Assembly: GCA_019637075.1 (NCBI GenBank)
Contig: JAHBWI010000002.1
Coordinates: 248,001-312,000, forward strand
DNA: 64,000 bases
Direction of reading: 5' to 3'
From: Nitrospiraceae bacterium
Lineage (GTDB): Bacteria; Nitrospirota; Nitrospiria; Nitrospirales; Nitrospiraceae
Shown in pieces: positions 26,359 to 34,304 of this stretch (positions are counted from its first letter, which is position 1; each line of letters opens with the position of its first letter). Position numbers and translations under genes: made by a program. The notes beneath the pieces are model-generated. The model was not told the DNA's origin. It was given only the letters and a program-made list of their open reading frames with translations, and did no database searches.

Positions 26359-26784
26359 TCAACAGGACGACGAGGGCGCAAGGGGCAATGGCTCGACTTG
26401 TTGGTCGAGATCGGCCAAGGGCCTCGGGGCCATTCCACCATCCGCTTGCATGAGTACCAAGATCTGGAAATCGCGATCGCCCTCATCGACGCTGTGCACA
26501 GCCATGCCCGTCAGTCGAAAGCGTCGGACCGGCAGCAGGGGATCGGCTGCCGGATCGACGTCCACAAGGTCTTCGACCTTGCCCCACCACTGCTCGCGTA
26601 CGCGCGATCCCAACAGGATCAGCTTGAAGAGAAAACTCTGACGGTCCAGGACATCCCGTCGCTTCAGGCCCGCCACCGCCAACATATCGCCGGCGACTTT
26701 ATTCGCATATCGCAACTGCATAGCGCTGCTGAACAGCACCACGCCGATGGTCGATGTTTGGGAGTCATTCGCCTCACCCGGCAT
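26359..26784 (-). CDS. small PAS-like sensor protein
   Basis: 141 residues with an AGGGA site before ATG 26784. The N-terminal part reads like a PAS fold (GVVLFSSAMQLRYANKVAGDML) with a later strand FRLTGMAVHSVDEGDRDFQILVLMQ. The C-terminus is acidic and probably disordered. There is no output domain. It closes the minus-strand signalling cluster that begins with the histidine kinase at 29420 and may sense or tune that pathway. Confidence 0.65.
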   Translation of the reverse strand: MPGEANDSQTSTIGVVLFSSAMQLRYANKVAGDMLAVAGLKRRDVLDRQSFLFKLILLGSRVREQWWGKVEDLVDVDPAADPLLPVRRFRLTGMAVHSVDEGDRDFQILVLMQADGGMAPRPLADLDQQVEPLPLAPSSSC

Positions 26785-26839
26785 AATTCCCTCACCACGC
26801 GCCGATCGCGACGCTCATCACATTCACGAGTCCTCGTCG

Positions 26840-27040
26840 TTACATGCCATAGGTCTTGAGAATATCGTAGGAGGTCAAACATTCGTTGCAGTAGCCGCGA
26901 GAGAACAGCACCTGGGAGGGTGGGATGACGTGACGCGCGAGGTAGTGGTGGAAATCCACCCATCGAATCATCCCCATGCCGGACGACCCATCGTCTCGCA
27001 CCCTCCGGCAGAGACCACACATCGGTATGACACGCACCAT
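26840..27040 (-). CDS. stand-alone CxxC/RDD module protein
   Basis: 66 residues from ATG 27040, which has a near-perfect AAGGAGGA site; the frame is open further upstream but would overlap the receiver gene. It holds PMCGLCRRVRDDG...W...YCNECLTSY. The same layout (CxxC-x-(K/R)-x-RDD-x-W-x(n)-(H/R)GYC-xx-C) forms the C-terminal end of the PAS sensor at 13541. Two CxxC pairs suggest metal binding. It lies between a receiver-only protein and a PAS protein, so it may act as a detached sensory or interaction module. Confidence 0.72.
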   Translation of the reverse strand: MVRVIPMCGLCRRVRDDGSSGMGMIRWVDFHHYLARHVIPPSQVLFSRGYCNECLTSYDILKTYGM

Positions 27041-27057
27041 CCGAATCCTCCTTCGGG

Positions 27058-27474
27058 TCACTCTTTCCGAGGAGCCAACGTCCGCGTCGAGATGCCTTCC
27101 GGACACTGAACCCGCTCGCCTTGCATCACACGGTGCAAGCAATGCACGAGATCCCCCGTCAGATGTTTCACCAAATATCCCGCCGCACCGACCTCGAATG
27201 CGGCCGTCGCATAGACAGGATCTTCATGGGACGAGAAAAAGACGACTCTGGTTGTAGGAGTGAGTTCCTGAAGCCGTCGGCCGACCGACAGCCCGTCGAG
27301 AAATGAGAGGGAGAAATCGAGCACGACGAGGTCAGGGGTGAGGGACTTAGCCGCCAGCACGAGGGCTTCCCCATCCGTGACCGACGCAACCACCTCAAAC
27401 TGGCTCTCGAGCAGGATCTCCATAAAGGCCAACATGGCCCGGGACGAATCGCCCAGCAACACACGGGGTCGCAT
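27058..27474 (-). CDS. receiver-only response regulator with altered acidic pocket
   Basis: 138 residues from ATG 27474 (a TTG 15 bases upstream is in frame). It is a CheY-like receiver with phospho-acceptor Asp53 (VVLDFS) and the switch Lys in GYLVKHL, but the usual DD acidic pair is reduced to GDSS (Asp9, Ser10). The ~20-residue tail after the receiver has no DNA-binding domain. A receiver without output in a NarX/NarL-like cluster can act as a phosphate sink or a protein-binding switch. The Ser substitution may weaken Mg binding. Confidence 0.8.
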   Translation of the reverse strand: MRPRVLLGDSSRAMLAFMEILLESQFEVVASVTDGEALVLAAKSLTPDLVVLDFSLSFLDGLSVGRRLQELTPTTRVVFFSSHEDPVYATAAFEVGAAGYLVKHLTGDLVHCLHRVMQGERVQCPEGISTRTLAPRKE

Positions 27475-27639
27475 GATTTTCTCTCTCAACTCCCTACGAA
27501 GTCGCTGATCGAAAATGGATGGGTATGTTAGGCCCCTGTAGGACTAACCACACGCGTACAAACACGAGGTCTATGCCTGTAAAGATACGAGCATATGGGC
27601 TGGTATTTTGTGTGAAACAGGGTCGAAAGAAGGGGAGGA

Positions 27640-28284
27640 CTAGAGCTGACCGGTCAGGCCCTGTGCCATGGCATATTTGACCAATTCGACGGTACTGTGG
27701 AGGTTCAACTGCTCCATGATTTGCCCCTTGTGAAACTCGACCGTTCTGGGGGAAATCCTTAATTTTCCGGCAATATCCTTGACGGTATGGCCCTCTGCCA
27801 AGAGCTGGAGCACTTCCCGCTGCCTGGTAGTGAGCTCAGGCCCCATTGCCGAAGCACTGTCTCCACCGCGGAGCATTCCCTCGACCACCTCTTTGGTGAT
27901 CAGGGGGGTGACGTAAAAATTCCCGCTCCGCACGGCACGCATCGCCTGCGCCAGCTCCTCCCCCACACAGCGCTTGAGGAGATAGGCGGACGCCCCGGCC
28001 TCAAAGGCTGCCCGAACGTAGGCCGGATCGGCATGCATGGTGATGAACACAATCTTGATCTGGGGGTGCTTGGTCCTGAGGACACGGGCCGCATCGATAC
28101 CATTGAGCACCGGCATGGAGATGTCCAGTATCACGATGTCGGGCTTGAGTTGCGGGATCGCGTCGAGCAGCGAGCGGCCGTCCCCGACCGTGCCAACGAG
28201 CTGGCATTGATCTTCCAGCAATCGCCGAAACCCTTCGACCACCAGGGTATGGTCGTCCGCCAGCAAGACACGAGGCTTGGTCAT
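27640..28284 (-). CDS. NarL/FixJ-family response regulator
   Basis: 214 residues: receiver with Asp54 (VILDISMP), acidic pair DD (10-11) and Lys in YLLKR, then a LuxR-type helix-turn-helix (TTRQREVLQLLAEGHTVKDIAGKLRISPRTVEFHKGQIMEQL). It overlaps its kinase gene by 4 bases (ATGA), so the pair is translationally coupled. It should bind DNA and control genes in response to the membrane kinase's signal. A 150-base gap separates it from the receiver-only gene. Confidence 0.93.
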   Translation of the reverse strand: MTKPRVLLADDHTLVVEGFRRLLEDQCQLVGTVGDGRSLLDAIPQLKPDIVILDISMPVLNGIDAARVLRTKHPQIKIVFITMHADPAYVRAAFEAGASAYLLKRCVGEELAQAMRAVRSGNFYVTPLITKEVVEGMLRGGDSASAMGPELTTRQREVLQLLAEGHTVKDIAGKLRISPRTVEFHKGQIMEQLNLHSTVELVKYAMAQGLTGQL

Positions 28285-29420
28285 GGATGCACCTCTCCGA
28301 TCGGCACATGCACGGAGACGGTGGTGCCCTGCCCCGGCGCCGATTCAATGCGACAATGCCCGTCCAGCGCCAGTAGCCGCTCCCGAATGTTCAAGAGACC
28401 CAGGCCGCCTTGCGCGGGTTCGCCTACTTGCGGTTGGAATCCGATTCCGTTGTCCCGCACCACCAGTTCAACTTCCTCTCCGCCTCCGGTCAGTTCGACC
28501 TCCACCCGAGAGGCGTCGGCATGCCGCACGATATTGGATAAGCACTCCTGCACGACACGGTAAAGGGCTGTGGCGGTTGATTTGCCCGGCGGCGGATCAA
28601 GCGGCTGTCGGACGAAGAGAGTCTTGATCCCCGTTCTCGCCGAAAACTCATCCAGCAACCGTTGCAGCGCCGCTTCCAACCCCAAATCATCGAGGATCGA
28701 CGGATGATACCGGTACGCCATGTGGCGCACATCGTCTGACAACGCAGCCAATCCCCGTAGCGCGCTGCGGACTTCGCGTTGCACCTCGTCGGGAACCGAT
28801 CCGTTCCGCCGTTCAACGCCCTGAAGCCCGAGCGTGAGAATGGCCAATCGCTGATTCACATCGTCGTGCAGGTCCCGCGCGATCCGCCGGCGTTCTTCCT
28901 CCTGTGCCGTCAGAATTCTGCCGGTGAGGGCATGCAACTGCACTTCGTTGCGCTGAATCGCCAACCGGCTTTCCGCAAGATCCGCCGTCCGTTCGGAAAC
29001 GCGCTGCTCCAGCCGCTCATTGGCCTCCTTCAAGAGCGCTTCCGTACGCCGACGTTGAAAGACAAATAGCACAGGGACCCAAATGGAAAACAGTCCTAGC
29101 AGGTGGTTGCCCCAACCGAACCACGTCGGGAGTCCAGGCAAGGAAGGTCCTAAGACGGTCCCAACCATGTGCAGGATCGAGCAGGCCAACGCGGTCCATG
29201 CCGGAAGCGTACGTCGCTCGGAGACGCCGGCCAGCACGACCACCAGACTGTACAGAACCCCGTTGGCTACGCCTAAGGGAAGATGCAGATCCAGGACAAA
29301 AAACAAGCAGGCAAGAATTCCGCCGGCAGCAAGAATGAGCTCTTCCCGCCACCGGGGCGCTCCCGCATCCGGTTCGAAAGAAGCCCGTGACGGCCTTCTC
29401 TGAAATGAACATACCGGCAT
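28281..29420 (-). CDS. membrane histidine kinase, NarX/LiaS type
   Basis: 379 residues. The first 110 residues hold about four membrane helices with LDLHLPLGVANGVLY and LLGLFSIWV, much like the PAS sensor at 13541. A coiled coil follows, then HisKA_3 with the phospho-His in RIARDLHDDVNQRL and a HATPase (NIVRHADASRVEVEL, DNGIGF, GGLGLLNIRERL). It donates phosphate to the coupled NarL-like regulator. The ligand is unknown; the short periplasmic loops suggest that it senses something in the membrane or its electron-transport state. Confidence 0.9.
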   Translation of the reverse strand: MPVCSFQRRPSRASFEPDAGAPRWREELILAAGGILACLFFVLDLHLPLGVANGVLYSLVVVLAGVSERRTLPAWTALACSILHMVGTVLGPSLPGLPTWFGWGNHLLGLFSIWVPVLFVFQRRRTEALLKEANERLEQRVSERTADLAESRLAIQRNEVQLHALTGRILTAQEEERRRIARDLHDDVNQRLAILTLGLQGVERRNGSVPDEVQREVRSALRGLAALSDDVRHMAYRYHPSILDDLGLEAALQRLLDEFSARTGIKTLFVRQPLDPPPGKSTATALYRVVQECLSNIVRHADASRVEVELTGGGEEVELVVRDNGIGFQPQVGEPAQGGLGLLNIRERLLALDGHCRIESAPGQGTTVSVHVPIGEVHP

Positions 29421-29517
29421 AGGGGGATCATCTTAGCATGATCACCTGCAATGGAACTATGTCTGCCGGCTGTCCCACCGACGGCAAATGAGGCCCCTGT
29501 TCGGGTAAGATGGACGA

Positions 29518-30339
29518 ATGCGCATACCGCCGATCGTCATCCTCGGGTCAGGCTATACCGGTCGCGTAATTTTCGAACTCCTGGGACGCCGCCACATTCA
29601 CGTGTGCGCAACCAGCCGTGAACCAGACGTGAAGTTACCCTACGTCCCGGTTGATCGACGACTGCGGTTTGACCTGGCTGTCCCCTCGACCTGGACAGCG
29701 ATTCCCAAAGAAGCTGGCCTCATTTGGACCTTTCCCGCGACGCCCCCGGAGCAGGTCCAAGCCTTTGCGCACACACATTGTCTCCCCGGACGCCCTCTCG
29801 TCGTATTGGGTAGCACCTCGGCCTATGATGCGAACTCCCAGCCGGCCAGCGGGCCGATCCCCTGGCTGGATGAATCGGCGCCAATCGATCACGCGCTTCC
29901 CCGCGTACAAGGAGAAGAACATCTCCGGACTCAATATGGAGCCGTGATTCTGCGCGTTGCCGGTATCTATGGGCCCGGGAGAAACCCGCTGGACTGGATC
30001 CGCCGAGGCCGTGTCGGCCCAAGCAACAAGCTCGTCAACCTCATCCATGTGGAAGATCTTGCTGAGATTGCCGTTCGCGCACTGGAGCGCGGGAAGAGCG
30101 GCGAGACTTACAATGTCAGCGACGGCCAACCTCGCGCCTGGCGTGAAATCTGCGAGGAAGCACGTACGCGATGGGGAGTGGTGCCAAGCGAAGCCCGGGA
30201 TCGACGGGATCCCGGCAAACGGATCTCGAATAGAAAACTCGCCGGCTCCCTGGGCTACGACCTTCGCCATGCGGACTTATATCGTGCAATCGAGTGCATC
30301 GAGCGTCCGGAGAAATCGCAGCCTCGTTCCCCGTCCTGA
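29518..30339 (+). CDS. NAD-dependent epimerase/dehydratase family protein
   Basis: 273 residues with the Rossmann motif VILGSGYTGRVIFELL (G-x2-G-x2-G) at the N-terminus and a segment VILRVAGIYGPGRNPLDWIRRG typical of the extended SDR family. The usual YxxxK catalytic pair is not evident, so it may bind a nucleotide sugar without the standard reaction or be an atypical SDR. A -10-like TAAGAT (29506-29511) lies 7 bases before the ATG with no Shine-Dalgarno, so the mRNA may be leaderless. Confidence 0.8.
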   Translation: MRIPPIVILGSGYTGRVIFELLGRRHIHVCATSREPDVKLPYVPVDRRLRFDLAVPSTWTAIPKEAGLIWTFPATPPEQVQAFAHTHCLPGRPLVVLGSTSAYDANSQPASGPIPWLDESAPIDHALPRVQGEEHLRTQYGAVILRVAGIYGPGRNPLDWIRRGRVGPSNKLVNLIHVEDLAEIAVRALERGKSGETYNVSDGQPRAWREICEEARTRWGVVPSEARDRRDPGKRISNRKLAGSLGYDLRHADLYRAIECIERPEKSQPRSPS

Positions 30340-30367
30340 GAGACTTCACCGGCCCGGCTGGCGGTTC

Positions 30368-31666
30368 TCACCTTTCCGAGCGAGGACGCAGGACTTCCTG
30401 TAACGCATCCGCCACCACCTGATGTCCTGCCGCCGTCCAGTGCGTATCATCCAAGTAATAGGTCAGCCGGCCTTTTACGGATTCCCGACGCAGAGCGGCA
30501 GTGAGGTCCACGAATCCGATTTGGGGATCGATCGCACCCACAAGTGACCGCACACGTTCGGGCAAGTCGTTGAGGCCCCAGTGTTTCATGACATCGCCGG
30601 TTTCACTGAAATCCGCGACGTCTCGATAGACGCGAAATTTCGCCGGAGCGAATGCCACCACGAAGTCGATATGCCGCTCGCGGCACAGTGCATAGGCCAC
30701 TTCCAAAACTCGGCGAGTCTCCTGCAGCATCTGCGAATCGGATGACGACACCTCGTCAAGAGGCGTCACAAAGTACATCCGCTGCGTCTGCCCCTGCTCA
30801 TCTCGAACCTTGCCGAACTGCTGCTGAATCCGGCTGTGCGGCACACAAGTTCGCGGCGCAACGATCGCGGCAAGAAGGTTCCGCATGAACGACCGGTCCC
30901 AGAGCACGTCAAATTGGGTACGGGCCTCCACCATCCTTCGACGCTCGGGATACAACCGCATCTCGGCCAGATCGTTTCCCTCGAAGAACACCCACACGAT
31001 CGTGTTCGGTTTCAGATCGAGCGCGTAGCGCCTGAGTACGGCCAATTCCTGGTAGGGGTTGTATCCAAGTTGGCCCAAATTCGCGACGCTCCGGTTCAAC
31101 TGCCGCCCAAGTCGGTTCGTGAATAATTCCGCGTCCGCCGCCATCGGAGCCTCGACGTTGGAATCCCCGATCACCGCTAAATCAGCCTGCTTGAGATCGG
31201 GGGAGTTGCGAAATCCGTGGGCGTCATATTGCACATCGAAGCTGGTGCCGGATTCTCGATCCACGCATAAGGCCTCCCCGATGTTTCCGCGGGCCAAGGT
31301 CCCCGCCACCCGAGAAAAGGGCTTACGGACCCATATGAGTTCGCGGTCCTGCACATACCCAGGTTTCGTCCAGAGCTCAACGGTCGCTGAAGGCAGAAGC
31401 ACTCTATAGTCCACCCATCCCACAGCAGCGGGAATTTCCAGGCAACCCAGACCGACGAGCACGGCGGCTGTCATCAACGTGAACCGTTGACGGATTTCCG
31501 CACGCGGGAGATCAGACAGAAACGCATAGGCGCCCCAGAGCAAGAGGTACACCGCGATGAGATCGTCAAACAGGTGCCGCAAATTCGTAACGCCGGTCGA
31601 CCACAACAAGGCCAAGGCCACCGCAAACACAGTCACCGTCACCTGAACCGATCGATCCTTCAACAT
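30368..31666 (-). CDS. membrane-anchored SGNH/GDSL-hydrolase-like protein
   Basis: About 432 residues from ATG 31666 (other in-frame starts at 31687 and 31771). Two or three N-terminal membrane helices (TVTVFAVALALLWSTG, AVYLLLWGAYAFL, TAAVLVGLGCLEIPA) lead to an extracytoplasmic SGNH domain with the block I Ser in VIGDSNVEAPM, an oxyanion block FFEGNDLAE and the catalytic block V YYLDDTHWTAAGHQVVAD (Asp and His). Such proteins de- or trans-acetylate extracellular polysaccharides, as in AlgX/AlgJ. No polysaccharide gene is next to it, except the epimerase-like gene on the other strand. Confidence 0.75.
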   Translation of the reverse strand: MLKDRSVQVTVTVFAVALALLWSTGVTNLRHLFDDLIAVYLLLWGAYAFLSDLPRAEIRQRFTLMTAAVLVGLGCLEIPAAVGWVDYRVLLPSATVELWTKPGYVQDRELIWVRKPFSRVAGTLARGNIGEALCVDRESGTSFDVQYDAHGFRNSPDLKQADLAVIGDSNVEAPMAADAELFTNRLGRQLNRSVANLGQLGYNPYQELAVLRRYALDLKPNTIVWVFFEGNDLAEMRLYPERRRMVEARTQFDVLWDRSFMRNLLAAIVAPRTCVPHSRIQQQFGKVRDEQGQTQRMYFVTPLDEVSSSDSQMLQETRRVLEVAYALCRERHIDFVVAFAPAKFRVYRDVADFSETGDVMKHWGLNDLPERVRSLVGAIDPQIGFVDLTAALRRESVKGRLTYYLDDTHWTAAGHQVVADALQEVLRPRSER

Positions 31667-31977
31667 CCGCACGCCGGCTCCCGTCATGGACTCAGTCCGC
31701 AGCTGGATCGGTTCCCCGCGCCGAGGCGGAGATTCTCTCCCTACCTGTCGCCACAGCGTTCGCCTCGACAAGCATCACCTCCCATCGTCATTCAACCTAG
31801 CATCTTACTGGACGCATGTACAGCATAGCTGGACACATGCTTCGCGCGACCTCCCCGGCACCCCGAATCTTCATCTTCGGCCAAGACGCATACCGCCTGT
31901 GTGCGGCGGTTGCGGACGGGCGCGAAACATGATAGATCTGCACCCCGATTCACGCCCTGGAGTCCTGGCTTTCTACG
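31667..31977. promoter_or_regulatory. divergent control region with 11-bp direct repeat (31808-31818, 31829-31839)
   Basis: CTGGACGCATG and CTGGACACATG are repeated with a start-to-start distance of 21 bases, two helical turns, so a dimer could bind both on one DNA face. The region lies between the SGNH-like gene and the XRE-cupin regulator, whose family often represses its own or neighbouring genes. The repeat is seen; the operator role is inferred. Confidence 0.35.
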
Positions 31978-32583
31978 ATGGCTGCACGTTCATCCGCACG
32001 CGCCTCCAACCGAGGCGCAGCGACGCCGATTAAGGAAACCCACGTCGGCGATATTCTTCGCCGGTTCCGAAAGTCCCGACACTTGTCTGTCCGCACGCTG
32101 GCCGACAAGTGCGGGTTCTCCCCCAGCTTCATTTCACAGGTGGAACTGCGTCAGGCATCCCCTTCGATTGCCTCCACCGAGAAAATCGCCTCTGCCCTCG
32201 GCATGACGCTGGGCGAGTTCTTCCATGCCCTCGCCCCATCCTCCCCCTCCGTCATTCGCGCCGACGCCAGGCCCGTCGTCCAGAGTGAGTGGTCGCGCGC
32301 CAAGATCGAAACTCTGGGACCCGTCGGTGAGGACAGCCAGCTGGAGCCGATGGTGATTACGATTCAACCCGGAGGGCGAAGTGGGCATAAACCCTACACG
32401 AGAGCCGGAGAGCAGTTAGCCGTGATTTTGCAGGGGAGCGTTGAACTGACGCTGGGAGAGGAAATCCATCAATTAAAGCGTGGAGATGCTGCCTGCATTC
32501 CGGCTAGACATCAGCACTGCTGGCGAAACGGGAGCCGGAAACCGTCTCAAATCCTGATCGTCACGGTCCGCCGACGCGCATAA
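31978..32583 (+). CDS. XRE-family transcriptional regulator with cupin sensor
   Basis: 201 residues. The N-terminal HTH (ILRRFRKSRHLSVRTLADKCGFSPSFISQVELRQASPSI) is XRE type, and the C-terminal double-stranded beta-helix (GRSGHKPYTRAGEQLAVILQGSVELTLGEE, PARHQHCWRNGS) is a cupin with possible His metal ligands. Members such as PuuR and SutR-type proteins control polyamine, amino-acid or sulfur metabolism by binding small ligands in the cupin. Targets here are not known; the direct repeat upstream may be its site. Confidence 0.87.
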   Translation: MAARSSARASNRGAATPIKETHVGDILRRFRKSRHLSVRTLADKCGFSPSFISQVELRQASPSIASTEKIASALGMTLGEFFHALAPSSPSVIRADARPVVQSEWSRAKIETLGPVGEDSQLEPMVITIQPGGRSGHKPYTRAGEQLAVILQGSVELTLGEEIHQLKRGDAACIPARHQHCWRNGSRKPSQILIVTVRRRA

Positions 32584-32608
32584 GGCCGTCGGTATCGGCT
32601 CTCTCCCT

Positions 32609-34102
32609 TCACGCCCGCAACAGCGCCATCACGCTGAGACAGACCAGCAGATTATTGATCGCATGGCCGATCATGCCAGGCCAAAGGCTTCCCGTCCGCT
32701 CATAGGCCCAGGCCCACACAATCCCGCTCCAAAAGACACTGAAAAAACCGATGATTCCGTACCCATGCGCGATCGCAAAAATCGCCGCGCTCGTCGCCGC
32801 CGCCGGTCCCCACTGAAACCGGCGCCGCAACACGCCGAACAGCAAGCCTCGGAACGCCAATTCCTCGAACAGAGGCGCGAACACCACATATTCCATCAAG
32901 CTGATGACCAGCACCGAGGGCGGCGCCCATACAAGATCCGCATCGAACCACTCGGTCCAGTGACTGGAGAGTTTGAGAGGCTCGGCAATCCGACCCATGA
33001 CCCATTCTCCCAATAGTCCCGCCGCGACCACAGCCAGGACAGCCAGTAGCAGCCTGCCCAGATGATGGGGCTCGATGCGCAGGCCAAATCCGCCCCCGAA
33101 CGATTGTCCTTGAGGCCTAAGCAGGTGGTAATAGGCCAGCGCGAGCAGCGGCAGGTTCGACAGCGGCACCACCAACACGCGCACCGAGGAGTAATCGGCG
33201 GAAGCGAAAAGAAACGCCATCGTCAGCAAAGCCCCGATCGCTCCGCCGCGCAACAGCACCGCGACGCCCAGACTGCCGGCCCAGAGAGGCGGTAGTTCCG
33301 AGGCAGCCACGCGAATCATATCGGTTCGCCCCCGGCGCGCAAACCACAGCACCAGCACGGTACCGCCCAGCACCATCAAGCAGATCTCCGCCACGGCGAA
33401 TGCGCGCGACCGCCACAACAGCGCCCCGGTTCTGGCATTGGCCGAATCCTGCAGCGTCGCCAGCAGCGCACGGTCACCGGACACCTCCGCGAGATGGGTC
33501 GCCAGCCGCCCATAAAACCATCCCGTGATAGGTTGTTCCGCCAGCTCCGCCTGAAGGTCCAGCGCTTCGTCCGGAGACAGATGCCCACGCAAATACCCCG
33601 AGGCGATCAGGTCCGCGTATAAGGGGTACGGCTCGCCCAGGTGTTCCCACTGCGGCACCTTTCGACGCAGATCGTCGAGTCGCCCATCCTCGCCCTCGAG
33701 AATGGCCAGGTGCAAATCGGCCATGGGATCCGCCGACTCCTCCACCAATTCCTGATACCACTCGATTGCCTGCGTCCGTTCGTTGACGTCGCTGCCCATC
33801 GTCATTTCGTAGAGGTACCGTTCCCAGGGCGGCAGTGTCTTGAACCCCTCCTCAGTGTCCATAAGGCGGCCGACCATGTGGTCGAGCGCCCGGCCCGCAT
33901 CGGCCACGCGGCCGAGCCGCGGCACCTCGAACGCAAGCCACACGACCACCCCGATCGAGGCGAGCAACACCACCGCCGACAGCAACGTGATCAGCCGAGA
34001 AAACTTGGGATTGTAGTAGACGGGAGGAGGCGGCGCGCCGACGCACTCGGGCGTCGGAGAGGTCGAAGCAGTATGTTGCGACAGCTGGTCGTCGAACTCC
34101 AC
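32609..34102 (-). CDS. CPBP-family intramembrane metalloprotease
   Basis: 497 residues, GTG start at 34102 with GAGGA upstream. A cytosolic or membrane-linked N-terminal half (one helix near residue 35-60 and a hydrophilic region to about 240) precedes a membrane half with CPBP motifs: FEELAFRG (motif 1, EExxxR), FAIAHG (motif 2) and MIGHAINNLL (motif 3). These mark glutamate proteases of the CAAX/Abi type. The long N-terminal domain is unusual. Substrate unknown. Confidence 0.85.
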   Translation of the reverse strand: MEFDDQLSQHTASTSPTPECVGAPPPPVYYNPKFSRLITLLSAVVLLASIGVVVWLAFEVPRLGRVADAGRALDHMVGRLMDTEEGFKTLPPWERYLYEMTMGSDVNERTQAIEWYQELVEESADPMADLHLAILEGEDGRLDDLRRKVPQWEHLGEPYPLYADLIASGYLRGHLSPDEALDLQAELAEQPITGWFYGRLATHLAEVSGDRALLATLQDSANARTGALLWRSRAFAVAEICLMVLGGTVLVLWFARRGRTDMIRVAASELPPLWAGSLGVAVLLRGGAIGALLTMAFLFASADYSSVRVLVVPLSNLPLLALAYYHLLRPQGQSFGGGFGLRIEPHHLGRLLLAVLAVVAAGLLGEWVMGRIAEPLKLSSHWTEWFDADLVWAPPSVLVISLMEYVVFAPLFEELAFRGLLFGVLRRRFQWGPAAATSAAIFAIAHGYGIIGFFSVFWSGIVWAWAYERTGSLWPGMIGHAINNLLVCLSVMALLRA

Positions 34103-34304
34103 AGATTCCTCGTGCGAGCGGAGTATACCACCGCATCCGCTCAGCGCGAAGCCGAACCCGCCAACCGCCCAGGGTCCCGCCGTACGGATTGCCTCATAGC
34201 TGAACCCATCCGGTTTTCGCTATACTGGCGGCGCAGGTGCCCGGAACCGCGACTGGACAACGGTTGCTACCACCGGCGATTGCGGCTTACATTCACGACG
34301 ACGT

